Shown: positions 11,053-19,849, counted from the first letter of the stretch. The stretch: 64,000 nucleotides of DNA from Alphaproteobacteria bacterium (GCA_020632885.1 JACKEQ010000014.1:62001-126000); one strand, 5' to 3'. The notes: a model not told the origin generated them from the sequence alone. Numbers and translations are program-made.

Positions 11053-12045
11053 CTATCGCACGGACACGCCGAGAGTGGCGATGAACAGCGCGCTTTCACC
11101 TGCGGTCATCGCCGGCACGGTGCCGGGACGGAGGGGCACGAGGCGATCGGCCCACTGCACGATGGGGAACTCGTCCCAGAGCGCCCCGCGGACGGACGCG
11201 TCCCCGAGCTCCGCGCGCCGCACGTGGTCGCCCGCCCAAGCCGCGACGCCCGCGCCGGTGGCCAGTAGCGTGTGCTCGCCCGCGACCACGTGGGCGAACG
11301 GACCCTGGACCGTACAGGTGGCGTCGCCCAGCGCGAACCAGGCATGGTCGCCGTCCTCCTCGTCCGTGACGGCCGCGACCAGGCCCCGCGCGTTTCCGGC
11401 CAGGGCGTGCACGTGCCCCGGCAGCTCGCGCTCCACGGGCCCCGTGAGCTCGCTCCATGCCCGCCCGCCCCGCCAGACCCGACCGATGCAGACCACCTGA
11501 CCGGCGACCACGTCCAGCACGGGGTCCTCCACCTCCCGGCGCTCGCGGATCCGACCGTCGAGCCCCTGGTGCACGACGATGTCGCCGACGACCATGCCGA
11601 CCTCGTCGTCACCCAGCGCGACCCTGCGGGCCTGATCGTCCGGGTCCCACTCCGGACCGTCGAGCAGCACGGTGCGATCGGTCCCCGAGCTCGCGTCGAG
11701 CACGCGCAGCGCGCCATCGAGCGTGTCCACGAGCACGTGCGCATCCCGTACCGCGAGCAGACGCCCGTACGACCGCCAGCGCTCGCCCTCCACGGTGAGC
11801 AGGACGACCTCGTCGTGGTCCTGATACGCGAGCCCCGCGGCCGTCATGCCCCCCTCGCCTCGACGGATGAACCCCCGTTCCTGGAGGAGGGGCCGCGCGA
11901 TCCGCTCCCCGCGCGCCAGATCCAGGACCTCCACCACGAGGTGGGGCTCGGAGGGGTGCATCGGCACGCGCGCGATCCAGCCGAGCCCGTCCCGCACGCC
12001 CAGCAGGACGGAGGTTCCACGTCCGAGATCGATCCAGCCCCGCAT
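11053..12045 (-). CDS. Beta-propeller-like protein B
   Basis: 330 aa, the intact short paralogue of the genes at 7692-9396 and 14324-15493. Shared landmarks in order: RGWIDLGRG, GVRDGLGW, VEVLDLARGERIARPL, GGMTAAGL, LTVEGERWRSYGRLLAV, PGHVHALAGNARGLVAAV and LWDEFPIVQWADRLVPLRPG. Repeated strand-loop units of about 40 residues suggest a propeller. No signal peptide, so probably cytoplasmic. It is the first gene of the long leftward run. A TAGCAT box six bases before the ATG, and no Shine-Dalgarno sequence, suggest a leaderless mRNA. Function unknown; the neighbouring kinase suggests a signalling link, which is inference. Confidence 0.7.
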   Translation of the reverse strand: MRGWIDLGRGTSVLLGVRDGLGWIARVPMHPSEPHLVVEVLDLARGERIARPLLQERGFIRRGEGGMTAAGLAYQDHDEVVLLTVEGERWRSYGRLLAVRDAHVLVDTLDGALRVLDASSGTDRTVLLDGPEWDPDDQARRVALGDDEVGMVVGDIVVHQGLDGRIRERREVEDPVLDVVAGQVVCIGRVWRGGRAWSELTGPVERELPGHVHALAGNARGLVAAVTDEEDGDHAWFALGDATCTVQGPFAHVVAGEHTLLATGAGVAAWAGDHVRRAELGDASVRGALWDEFPIVQWADRLVPLRPGTVPAMTAGESALFIATLGVSVR

Positions 12046-12051
12046 GGAGCG

Positions 12052-12061
12052 ATGCTACGCT
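12052..12061. promoter_or_regulatory. Overlapping divergent -10 boxes, leaderless promoter pair
   Basis: The two divergent start codons (12045 minus, 12068 plus) are only 22 bp apart. On the plus strand TACGCT (12056-12061) lies 6 nt before the ATG; on the minus strand TAGCAT (12057-12052) also lies 6 nt before its ATG. Both fit TANNNT, and neither gene has a Shine-Dalgarno sequence. No clear -35 is seen. Transcription starting about 6-7 nt after each box would begin at the start codon itself. Confidence 0.5.
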
Positions 12062-12067
12062 GATCCC

Positions 12068-12388
12068 ATGCTGCATGCCCGCCACATCCTGATCCCGTTC
12101 AAGGGCTGGTGGCCGCCGGACCGTCGGCGCGCCACCCTCACCAAGGAGGAGGCCTACGGAACGGCGGTCGAGCTGCGCCGGCGGGTGCTCTCGGGCGAGA
12201 GCTTCACCGACCTCGCCCGGGTGCACAGCGCCTGCCCGAGCGCCGAGGAGGGCGGCGACCTCGGGGTCTTCCTGCCGGGCGACATGGAGCCGGCGTTCGA
12301 GGAGGCGCTGCGGCGCGTGCAACCCGGTGAGATCGCGCCCATCGCGCGCACCGAGCACGGCTGGCACGTCATCCAGCGCCTGGCGTGA
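12068..12388 (+). CDS. Parvulin-type peptidyl-prolyl isomerase
   Basis: 106 aa, a single PpiC/rotamase domain with no signal peptide. Conserved parts: ARHILIPF at the N-terminus, LSGESFTDLARVHSACPSA, GGDLGVFLPGDMEPAFEEAL and a C-terminal TEHGWHVIQRL. It speeds cis/trans isomerisation of Xaa-Pro bonds and should be cytoplasmic. I chose ATG 12068 because ARHIL is the usual start of the domain and TACGCT lies 6 nt upstream; an in-frame ATG at 12044 would add eight residues and overlap the divergent gene. Its stop overlaps the next start (GTGA). Confidence 0.9.
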   Translation: MLHARHILIPFKGWWPPDRRRATLTKEEAYGTAVELRRRVLSGESFTDLARVHSACPSAEEGGDLGVFLPGDMEPAFEEALRRVQPGEIAPIARTEHGWHVIQRLA

Positions 12389-12972
12389 TCCCGGCAGACC
12401 TCGACGACGACGCCCTCGCGGTGTGGGCGGACGCGCGCCAGCTCGAGGGCGACGTGCTCGGCGAGATCGTGGCGCTCCAGCTCGCCGGGCGTGCGCCGGA
12501 GGGGCTGCTGCAGCGCCACGCGCCCGTCCTGCTCGGTCCGTTGCACGGCCTGATCGTGCCTCCGGGCACCTGGGAGAAGGCGCGCCTGGTCGGGGTGGAG
12601 CTCGTGGGCATCGACCCCACGCCGGTCCTCGAGGGGATGCGGTCCTTTCCGTCCGTCCGCACGCTCGACTTCGGCACCCACACCCCGCTCGCGCCCGAGC
12701 GGCGGCGCGTCTGGGGCCACGAGGTCGCGCGCCAGCTCCGGGAGGTGCGGTTCCGCATGCCGGCCACCTGGCTGCGCACCTACCGCCGGGAGCTCCTGCA
12801 CGCGCCGGTACAGCGCTTCGTGGTGGTGCTCGACGTGGGCACGCTGGCCTTCGAGCGGCGTCCGGACGGCTTCCGGCTCGTGGTGGCAGGGCTCCATCCT
12901 CTCGTCGACCGCGCCGTGGCCCACGCGCGGCAGGCGCTCCCGATCCGCGAGGTCGTCCGTTCGGTGCGCTAG
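12385..12972 (+). CDS. Hypothetical protein, TIGR02996-like N-terminus
   Basis: 195 aa from a GTG overlapping the parvulin stop. The first 30 residues (LDDDALAVWADARQLEGD, then GEIVALQLAG) resemble the repeat-companion domain TIGR02996 found in Myxococcota and Planctomycetes, which usually precedes leucine-rich-like repeats. The rest (HGLIVPPGTWEKARLVGVEL, then FPSVRTLDFG) looks like a short, decayed version of such repeats. No signal peptide or membrane helix. Function unknown. The stop codon TAG shares the bases CTAG with the stop of the convergent gene. Confidence 0.6.
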   Translation: MIPADLDDDALAVWADARQLEGDVLGEIVALQLAGRAPEGLLQRHAPVLLGPLHGLIVPPGTWEKARLVGVELVGIDPTPVLEGMRSFPSVRTLDFGTHTPLAPERRRVWGHEVARQLREVRFRMPATWLRTYRRELLHAPVQRFVVVLDVGTLAFERRPDGFRLVVAGLHPLVDRAVAHARQALPIREVVRSVR

Positions 12973-14315
12973 CCGAGCTCGAAGGCCAGCGCCTCGTCGA
13001 GGGTCCGGGCGTCGAACCGGAAGCCGAGATCCAGAGCCCGACGCGGGACCACCCGCTGGCTCGCGAGCACGAGCTCGTCGGCCTTCTCGCGGCCCATGAC
13101 GACGCGTACCGCGAAGGCGGGGGCAGGCGCCAGGGCCGGCCGGCGCACCGCCCGACCGAGGGCCCGCGAGAAGTCCGCGTTCCGCACGGGCTCGGGACCC
13201 GTACCGGCGAAGACCCCGGCGTGGTCGGACGTGAGGAGCCAGTGGAACATCGCCACGAGGTCGTCCAGGTGGACCCAGCTCATCCACTGCCGCCCGTCGC
13301 CGACGGGCCCACCGAGCCCCCAGCGGAACATCGGGAGCAGCGGGCCGAGGATGCCGCCGTGGGTGGAGATCACGAGGCCGACCCGCACGATCGACACGCG
13401 CCAGCCGGCGTCCACGGCGGGCTGCGCCTCCGCCTCCCAGGCCCTCCCCACGTCCGCGAGGAAGCCCGTGCCAGCCGGGCTCGCCTCGTCGAGCGGCTCG
13501 TCGCCCCGGTCGCCGTAGAAGCCGACCGCGCTCGTGCTCACGAACACCTTCGGCGGCAGGCTGGCGAGGGCCTTGGCCAGCGTGCGCGTGCCCTGGACGC
13601 GGCTTTCGCGCACCGTGGCCTTCCAGGCGTCCGTCCACCGGTGCTCCGCGATGGGCGCGCCCGCCAGGTGCACCACAGCGTCCACGGACTCGAGCCCCGG
13701 ACCCACCTCGCCCCGCGCGGGGTCCCAGAAGATGCCGGGCTCCCCACGCCGCCGGGTGAGCGGGACCACCTCGTGACCGCCGGTCTGCAGGAAGGCCGTC
13801 AGGGCCGAGCCGACGAGCCCCGTAGCTCCCGTGATCGCCACGCGCATCGGGCCGACCCCGGCGTCCCGGTGACGCGCGAGGTCGCGCTGGAGACGGCCGT
13901 GACGCCACGCGAACGTGCGCCGCAGACGGGCCTCCACGAGCGGGTGGGCCAGCCGGCCGAGCGGACCGAACGGCGCCCGCCACGTCACGCGGTCGACCAT
14001 CCGGCAGCCGGGGTCCTCCGCGACGAAGCGGTGCTCATGGGTCCACGCGGCGAACGGGCCCTCGTCCTGGACGTCCGTGAACCCCGTGGGTCGCTCGCAG
14101 AACGTGTGACGACCGCGCCACGTCGAGCGGAACGGCCCCACCGTCGGCATGGACAGCTCGAGGCGCGCGCCCTCCTCGAGGCCCCCTGCGCGCGAGACGA
14201 CCCGCACGTCCTCCCAGGGAGGGGTGAGGCGGTCGAAGGCACCCGGGCGGGCGTGCCAGTCGAACACGGCCTCCGGCGGGTCGGGCAGCGTGCTCGTGTG
14301 CTCGTAGACGGGCAT
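12969..14315 (-). CDS. SRPBCC-TIGR01777 epimerase fusion
   Basis: 448 aa. Residues 1-150 form an SRPBCC (START-like) domain resembling ligand-binding cyclase/dehydratase proteins (YEHTSTLPDPPEAVFDWHAR near the start). From M157 a complete NAD(P)-binding domain of the TIGR01777/YfcH family follows, with GATGLVGS at 163-170, HLAGAPIAEHRWT, the conserved STSAVGFYGD, and a C-terminal RVVPRRALDLGFRF helix. Fusions of this kind are known in the family; the substrate is not. It could have been two genes, but the frame is continuous and the second ATG has no ribosome site. Last gene of the long leftward run, eight bases after propeller C. Confidence 0.88.
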   Translation of the reverse strand: MPVYEHTSTLPDPPEAVFDWHARPGAFDRLTPPWEDVRVVSRAGGLEEGARLELSMPTVGPFRSTWRGRHTFCERPTGFTDVQDEGPFAAWTHEHRFVAEDPGCRMVDRVTWRAPFGPLGRLAHPLVEARLRRTFAWRHGRLQRDLARHRDAGVGPMRVAITGATGLVGSALTAFLQTGGHEVVPLTRRRGEPGIFWDPARGEVGPGLESVDAVVHLAGAPIAEHRWTDAWKATVRESRVQGTRTLAKALASLPPKVFVSTSAVGFYGDRGDEPLDEASPAGTGFLADVGRAWEAEAQPAVDAGWRVSIVRVGLVISTHGGILGPLLPMFRWGLGGPVGDGRQWMSWVHLDDLVAMFHWLLTSDHAGVFAGTGPEPVRNADFSRALGRAVRRPALAPAPAFAVRVVMGREKADELVLASQRVVPRRALDLGFRFDARTLDEALAFELG

Positions 14316-14323
14316 GAGGCCCG

Positions 14324-15493
14324 CTAACCTGCGTAGACGGCGCGGGTATCGATCACCAGCGGACCGGCGCTCCAGCGGATCCAGGCGCCCGAGAGCCCCA
14401 CGATCATGGGTCCGAGGGCGGCGAGCTCCACGCGGGCATCGACCGTCTCCCCCACCCGGGCCACCCCCGCCACCTCGGGCTCCAGGAGCGTCACCCGTCC
14501 CAGCCCGTCGACGTCGAGGTCGAGCCCGGTCGGCCACACCGTGCGCACGATGGCCGACGCCTCGACCACCCGCGTCGTGGACGGCGTCACGTGCGGGAGC
14601 TTCGGAGCCGTGAGCACCGCCACGCGCCCGCGCAGCACGAGCACCGGCAGCCCGTCCCAGAGGAGCGCGCGCGTCGACGGCGTGGCGTCCGGGAGCCGCA
14701 CGCTGCGGAGCTCGGTGCCATGGACGTAGAGCGTGTCGCCCACGACGGCGCACAGCGCGTGGGGATCTGCGTCCACGTCCGCCTCGCGGTCCACGGCGAC
14801 GACCCGGTCGCGCCCGTCGCGCCGGAAGACCAGGGCGAAACCCTCCTCCGTTCGCGTGGAGGCCACGAGGTCGGGTCCATGATGGGCGAGCGCCAGGACC
14901 TCACCGGGCAGCTCGCCCGTCGCGGCGCCCGACAAGCGGGTCATCCCGCCGATCCTCTCGGCCACGACGGTCTGCTCGCCGTCGGTCGCCAGCAGGACCC
15001 CGCCCACGACCGCCATTCGGGTGACCCCGAGCGTGGCCAGGTCGACCGCGACGACCTCCCCGGGCCGAGCCAACGTGAGCGTGCTGCGCGAGACCACCGC
15101 CGGGCCACCGGGCCCCTCCAGGACGGTTCGCATGGCGATCTCCACCCGTCCGTCCGCCTCCACGAGCACCAGGCCCTCGGGGCGCTCCACCACCACGGTG
15201 TCCTCTCCGACCGCCACGAGCTCCCCGGCGAGGCCCCAGCGCTCGCCCTCCACGTCGTAGAGGCCGACCTGCCCGCTCCCCCCGAACACGAGCCCACCGT
15301 CGCACGTCCCCGTGTGGCCCGGCATCCAGGACCGGACCAGGGGCACCCGCGCGATCAGGCCGCCCCGCAGGGGGTCCAGGGCCACGGCGTCGAGACGTCC
15401 GGCCACGGGGTCGCGGGCGGTGATCCAGAGCGCACCCCCGCGCAGACCCACCACCTCGGCGAGCCCGTACCCGAGCGTCCACCACCCGTTCAT
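14324..15493 (-). CDS. Beta-propeller-like protein C
   Basis: 389 aa, third member of the family at 7692-9396 and 11053-12045, and the most diverged. Shared points: MNGWW start, LDPLRGGLIARVPL, CDGGLVFGGSGQVGLYDVEGERW, LAGELVAVGED, PGEVLALAHHGPDLVAST and LLWDGLPVLVLRGRVAVLTAP. The C-terminal 90 residues have no match in B. No signal peptide. The ATG overlaps the stop of the ExbB-like/AgmX gene (ATGA), so here the family travels with an energy-transducing membrane protein rather than a kinase. Function unknown. Confidence 0.68.
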   Translation of the reverse strand: MNGWWTLGYGLAEVVGLRGGALWITARDPVAGRLDAVALDPLRGGLIARVPLVRSWMPGHTGTCDGGLVFGGSGQVGLYDVEGERWGLAGELVAVGEDTVVVERPEGLVLVEADGRVEIAMRTVLEGPGGPAVVSRSTLTLARPGEVVAVDLATLGVTRMAVVGGVLLATDGEQTVVAERIGGMTRLSGAATGELPGEVLALAHHGPDLVASTRTEEGFALVFRRDGRDRVVAVDREADVDADPHALCAVVGDTLYVHGTELRSVRLPDATPSTRALLWDGLPVLVLRGRVAVLTAPKLPHVTPSTTRVVEASAIVRTVWPTGLDLDVDGLGRVTLLEPEVAGVARVGETVDARVELAALGPMIVGLSGAWIRWSAGPLVIDTRAVYAG

Positions 15494-17310
15494 CCGCCGA
15501 GGTCGAACCGCAGCGGGATCAGGACGGAGGCGGGCGCGTCGTCGTCGGTGGAGGGGAACCGCACGCGGTCGAGCTTCATGCGCAGGCACTCCTCCACGTC
15601 GTGGTTGTTGAGCGTGGACACGAGCTCCACGCTGTTCACCGAGCCGTTCGGCGCCAGCGCGACCTTGGCGTCCACGTAGCCCGACAGGTCGGGGTCCTGG
15701 GTCAGCGCGCGCTCGTAGCAGCCCACCAGGCCGGGCCGCACGCGGTCGAGGACCTTCTGGACGTCCCGCTCGGTGAGGGCACCCTCGATGCGCAGGTCGC
15801 CGGACTTCAGGCCACTCGCGGTGTCCCGCGCGCCCACGGGCACGGCGTCCATCCGGTACACGCGCCGCCAGTTGCGGGCCGCGTAGGCGTCCTCGGGCTC
15901 GGGGATGCGCGCGGCGACGCCGATGAGGTCGGACACCGTGGCGTTCGACGGCATCCAGATCCACACCACCTGGACCTCCGGCACGCTCTCCTCGACCTGG
16001 CGGTAGCCGGCACGCAGGCCGTCCGTGGTGGCGATGTCCACGACGTGCTCGACCCCTCGACGTCCGAGCTTGCCGAGATCCACGGCCCCGCTGGACTCCC
16101 GGACCGCTGCGATGGCGAACTTCGCGTCGCCCGGGCTGTCGGCGATGTTCACCCGCACCGACCGCAGCTTTCCGTCCGCGCGGAAGGTCCAGAGGAGATC
16201 GCGGTCGCGGAGGTCCGGGAGCCACGCCACGACCTCCGAGAGCGGCAGGGACCCCGGCGCCTCCACGACGAGCTCGCCCGGCGGAAGGGCCCCGTGCTCC
16301 ACGACCTCTCCGTCGAGGTTCGCGGAGCCCTGCTGGAGCTGGAGCACGCGGCCCGGCAGGAGGGCGTCACCCCGCACACCCTTCACGGACGCGACCTCGA
16401 TCCCCGCCCAGGCGAGCGCGGCCTCCCGGGCCTCCTCGGGCGGGATGGTGAGCTGGCGGAGCTGCATCGCCGGACCGACGACCAGCCCGCCCACGCCGAC
16501 CACGGCGAAGAACGGCAGGGTGCCCAGCACCGCGTTCACGACCGTCCACCGCGAGACGCTCTTCACCACGGGCGCGACGGTGACCGCGACCACCGGCACA
16601 CCGAGGAGCGCGACCAGGGTGAGGGCCGTCGCGGGCCCGATGACGGCGGGGGATGCGCCGTGCCCCATCCAGTCCACGAGATCCCAGAGGACGAGCACGA
16701 GCGTCCAGCCCAGGAGCGCCAACGTCCACATCGCGGCGACCAACAGCCGCGTCCCCGCCGACCGCGCGGCATCGGGGCTCGCGGGATCCCGGACGAAGCG
16801 CAGGGCACCCACGAACACACCCGCGCCCGCCAGCGCCAGCACGGCCGCCCCGACGGGAGCGCCGACGAACGCCAGCCCCAGGGGAGACACCACCGCGAGA
16901 CCGGCGAGCAAGGCGTGGTGGATCGTGAAGCGCCCGCCCGGCCGGGCCCCGAACAGCGCCCCCAGACCGCCCGCGAACGCGATGCACGCCGCGGCGAACG
17001 CGGAGGCTGCCGCCCCGGCGACGAGGGGTGCGAGGGCCTGCGCGAACCCGTTGGCCGCGAGGGTCGCGCGGGACTCGACGGACGCGAGCTCGAGCGCGCC
17101 GGCGGCCGTTCCGAGCAGGCTCGTGGTGGCCACGAGCCCCACGAGCAGAGGGAACAGCGCGAGCGTGGTCCAGAGACAGCCGGGCGTCCGGGTGCGCGAG
17201 CCTGCCGCGAACGTCAGCAGCACGGCCAGGAAGGGGGTCCCCGTCGCCAGGACCAGGAGGGCGTACATCCACGGTCCACCCTCCCGGAACAGCGTCAGGG
17301 CCTCGTTCAT
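15490..17310 (-). CDS. ExbB/TolQ-like membrane protein fused to AgmX-type TonB-like C-terminus
   Basis: 606 aa. The N-terminus MNEALTLFREGGPWMYALLV is typical of MotA/TolQ/ExbB proteins, and seven to nine hydrophobic helices fill residues 10-320. The middle is soluble and carries a segment reminiscent of ExbD periplasmic folds (LVVEAPGSLPLSEVVAWLPD, then GDAKFAIAAV). The last 90 residues contain LDRVRPGLVGCYERAL, VDAKVALAPNGSVNSVELV and VEECLRMKLDRVRFP, the AgmX/PglI or TonB-like domain common in myxobacteria. So motor-like, ExbD-like and transducer-like parts may be on one chain. Start and stop overlap the neighbours (ATGA each side). The exact role is inference. Confidence 0.68.
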   Translation of the reverse strand: MNEALTLFREGGPWMYALLVLATGTPFLAVLLTFAAGSRTRTPGCLWTTLALFPLLVGLVATTSLLGTAAGALELASVESRATLAANGFAQALAPLVAGAAASAFAAACIAFAGGLGALFGARPGGRFTIHHALLAGLAVVSPLGLAFVGAPVGAAVLALAGAGVFVGALRFVRDPASPDAARSAGTRLLVAAMWTLALLGWTLVLVLWDLVDWMGHGASPAVIGPATALTLVALLGVPVVAVTVAPVVKSVSRWTVVNAVLGTLPFFAVVGVGGLVVGPAMQLRQLTIPPEEAREAALAWAGIEVASVKGVRGDALLPGRVLQLQQGSANLDGEVVEHGALPPGELVVEAPGSLPLSEVVAWLPDLRDRDLLWTFRADGKLRSVRVNIADSPGDAKFAIAAVRESSGAVDLGKLGRRGVEHVVDIATTDGLRAGYRQVEESVPEVQVVWIWMPSNATVSDLIGVAARIPEPEDAYAARNWRRVYRMDAVPVGARDTASGLKSGDLRIEGALTERDVQKVLDRVRPGLVGCYERALTQDPDLSGYVDAKVALAPNGSVNSVELVSTLNNHDVEECLRMKLDRVRFPSTDDDAPASVLIPLRFDLGG

Positions 17311-18032
17311 GGCAGCTCGGCGGCGGCCGTGGCGATGGCCTCGTGCACGATCCCGAGCAGACGCGCGTAGTGGACGGGATCGGCGAGCAGATCCTGGCGG
17401 AGCTCGAGCTCGATGCCGCGCAGGCCGTGGTCGTGGGCGTGCTTGTAGCAGCTGAACATCATCCCCCCCTTGCCGGTGTAGGGCTCGTTCAGGCGAACAG
17501 CATACCCGGACGGCTGGAGGAGCGCGGCGATGCGGTGCGCGAGCTCCTCCTCGTCGTCGAAGAGAACGCCGATCTCGACCTCCCGCACGTGCCCCTCGTA
17601 CACCGGCGTGAAGCTGTGCATGGAGAGCAGGATCTTCGCGGGCGCCTCGGCGAGCATGGCGTCCGCGGCGTCGTGGAAGGGCTGCCACCAGCCCAGGATG
17701 CGCGCGAGGCGCTCCTCGTCGTCGAGCTCGTGGTTGAGGTGGACCGGGCGGCCCTCGGCCTCGTCGCGGAAGAGCGTGCGCGAGTAGAGCGGCCGGTTCG
17801 CGTCGATGAGGAGACGGCTGAACCCCGCGAACACCCCGCGCGACCCGAGCCTCTCGATCAGCTCGCGCGTGAACGGCGCGATGCCGAGGTCGACGGCCCA
17901 GTGCGTCGGACGCAGCCAGGCATCGTCGCCCCAGGGACGCGGGAGGTGGTCGGAGGCGTGCTCGCACGTGAACACCACGTCGGACGTGCCGTCGCCGGAG
18001 CGGAAGACCTCGAAGGCCGGATGCAAGCTCAC
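17307..18032 (-). CDS. N-formylglutamate amidohydrolase-like protein
   Basis: 241 aa. VFTCEHASDHLP near residues 19-30, FSRLLIDANRP, LLSMHSFTPVY and LRGIELELRQDLL are hallmark segments of the N-formylglutamate amidohydrolase/deformylase superfamily, a zinc amidohydrolase fold related to carboxypeptidases. The real substrate may differ: family members outside histidine-degradation operons are often uncharacterised, and no hut genes are here. The GTG at 18032 overlaps the stop of the lipoprotein gene (GTGA); ATGA overlaps the next gene. No signal peptide. Confidence 0.82.
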   Translation of the reverse strand: MSLHPAFEVFRSGDGTSDVVFTCEHASDHLPRPWGDDAWLRPTHWAVDLGIAPFTRELIERLGSRGVFAGFSRLLIDANRPLYSRTLFRDEAEGRPVHLNHELDDEERLARILGWWQPFHDAADAMLAEAPAKILLSMHSFTPVYEGHVREVEIGVLFDDEEELAHRIAALLQPSGYAVRLNEPYTGKGGMMFSCYKHAHDHGLRGIELELRQDLLADPVHYARLLGIVHEAIATAAAELP

Positions 18033-19849
18033 TCTCCCGGGTTGGACGCGGAGCAGGCGGCCGGGCCGCACGTGCTCGTCAGGGGGTCTCCGGCCAGCCA
18101 CGCGCGCGTCTGCTCCAGCACGCCCGGGAAGTGCCGGGGTGCCTCGTGAGCGCCGCTGTTCGCCGCGGGACGGTTGGTGTCGTCGGGCAGGCCGACCTCG
18201 GGGTCCATCTGCACCAGGGCCCGCACGTCGCCCTGGAGCGGCCCTGGAGCGGTCTCGAGGCCCCAGACGGGGTCGGCGTCGGGCGTGAGGAGCGTGAGGC
18301 CCACGGAGCGCGCCAGGACGCGCGTGGTGAGGTTCGGCACCTGCTGGTCGCCGAGGGACTCCTGGAGCACGAAGGACCGGCCGGCGAGGTCGGCGGTGTA
18401 GCCGATGGGGTCGACGGGGTCCCACCAGAGCTGGCTGGTCGCGTAGAGCCGCTGGCGGGTCAGGGCGTCCGGGATGGCCGGCTCGAGGAGGGTGGCGAAC
18501 GTGGGCCAGTTCGAGCTCCGCTCCAGCATCGTGGACCACTGGCTGCCCCCGACGTGCAGCACGGCCTCCTCGAGGGGCGGGCCGTCGGCCAGCATCACGG
18601 CGCCCTCGATCGCACCGAGGCTGATGCCGTAGTACACGACCCGGTCGCGGTTCGGCAGGGACTGCCCCGTGAGCCCCGTGAACACGGGGTCCTCCAGCAG
18701 GTCACCCTCCTTCAGGAGCCGGTGGAGCGCCTTCATGTTGGCCTGCGCCTGCACGAGGCGGTCGGTGATCTCGTGGATCCGCGCGAAGTCCGCGCCCGCC
18801 GCGAGAGCCACCCCGAGGTCGGGTGTCGTGAGCCCACGCCAGCGCAGCGCGACCACGATGGCTCCGAGCTCGTCGGCGAGGGCGTTCACGTTGGACGCGT
18901 CGTCGTCGGTGTCGAGGTAGCGCTCGGGGGTCGCGAAGATGCCGTGACCGAACACCATCACGGGCACCGAACCCGCCGGGGCGTCCGCGACGCTCGTGGG
19001 GATGCTCACGTAGACGTCGACGTCGACCTCCCCCGTGGGGCTCACGGTCCCGTCCGCGCCGAGGTTCAGGCCGAGGTCGTCCACCAGGAAGTCCTGGGCC
19101 CGGAACGTGCCGCGCGTCGCCCGCCAGGTGAGCGGGGCCACGTCGTCCCCATCGTCCAGGTTCCGCGGGGCCTCGAGCGTCACGGAGGCAGGCACGGCGA
19201 CCTGCGACCAGGCCGACCGCAGCGGCGTCGTGCCGTCGCCCACCGGGAAGTCCCAGGCCAGCGCGACCTGATCGGAGGGCAGCCCGTGGGCCCCGAGGTC
19301 GTCGAGCAGCGCCTGGAAGTGCTCCACGTGGGGCGCGAGGTCCTCCGGGGGACCCTCGGTGAACATCGCTCCGAAGTGGTCGACGGGGTCGGTGAGCTCG
19401 GTGGTGAGCGCCACGGCGACGGTGTGCCCATAGGGCAGCGCGACGAGCGGACGCACGAGGAGCGTGCCCGGGACGGCCTCCTCGTGGGCGTCGAGCTCGG
19501 CCATCACCGGCAGCCAGGTGCCCGTGGTGCGATCGAGCAACCGCACGCCGGACTCGCCCGGGGTGGGCGAGCGCCAGCCCGGCAGCGCCGAGGCCTCCAC
19601 ACGATCGAGCCGCACGACCGAGGTCTGGGCCGGGGAGAACCCGTCGCGCCACGCGAGCCGCTCCGTGCGCAGGGGTGTGAGGCCGTCCGGGAGGTCGTAC
19701 GCGCCGGCGTCGAGGTCCAGGTGCCCGTCGGCCATGTGCAGCACGCCGACCGGGAAGGGGTTGAGGGGATGGTCGCCCACGAGCCCCTCCCCCGCCGGAG
19801 CCGGCGTGGGCGGGCTCTTGCACGCCAGGAGCGCGATCAGCGCGACCAT
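18029..19849 (-). CDS. Lipoprotein with alpha/beta-hydrolase-like fold
   Basis: 606 aa. The signal peptide ends in a lipobox at Cys10 (IALLAC). Near residue 300 comes VPVMVFGHGIFATPERYL, like the oxyanion strand of alpha/beta hydrolases. YYGISLGAIEGAV then places a GxSxG nucleophile at Ser410. A late DGDA-like or His residue to complete the triad is not obvious, although a GDQQVPNLTTRV segment is where one expects the Asp/His end. Large lipoproteins like this are common in myxobacteria. GGGAGG four bases before the ATG. It lies 18 bp after the DNA methylase gene. Substrate unknown. Confidence 0.72.
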   Translation of the reverse strand: MVALIALLACKSPPTPAPAGEGLVGDHPLNPFPVGVLHMADGHLDLDAGAYDLPDGLTPLRTERLAWRDGFSPAQTSVVRLDRVEASALPGWRSPTPGESGVRLLDRTTGTWLPVMAELDAHEEAVPGTLLVRPLVALPYGHTVAVALTTELTDPVDHFGAMFTEGPPEDLAPHVEHFQALLDDLGAHGLPSDQVALAWDFPVGDGTTPLRSAWSQVAVPASVTLEAPRNLDDGDDVAPLTWRATRGTFRAQDFLVDDLGLNLGADGTVSPTGEVDVDVYVSIPTSVADAPAGSVPVMVFGHGIFATPERYLDTDDDASNVNALADELGAIVVALRWRGLTTPDLGVALAAGADFARIHEITDRLVQAQANMKALHRLLKEGDLLEDPVFTGLTGQSLPNRDRVVYYGISLGAIEGAVMLADGPPLEEAVLHVGGSQWSTMLERSSNWPTFATLLEPAIPDALTRQRLYATSQLWWDPVDPIGYTADLAGRSFVLQESLGDQQVPNLTTRVLARSVGLTLLTPDADPVWGLETAPGPLQGDVRALVQMDPEVGLPDDTNRPAANSGAHEAPRHFPGVLEQTRAWLAGDPLTSTCGPAACSASNPGE

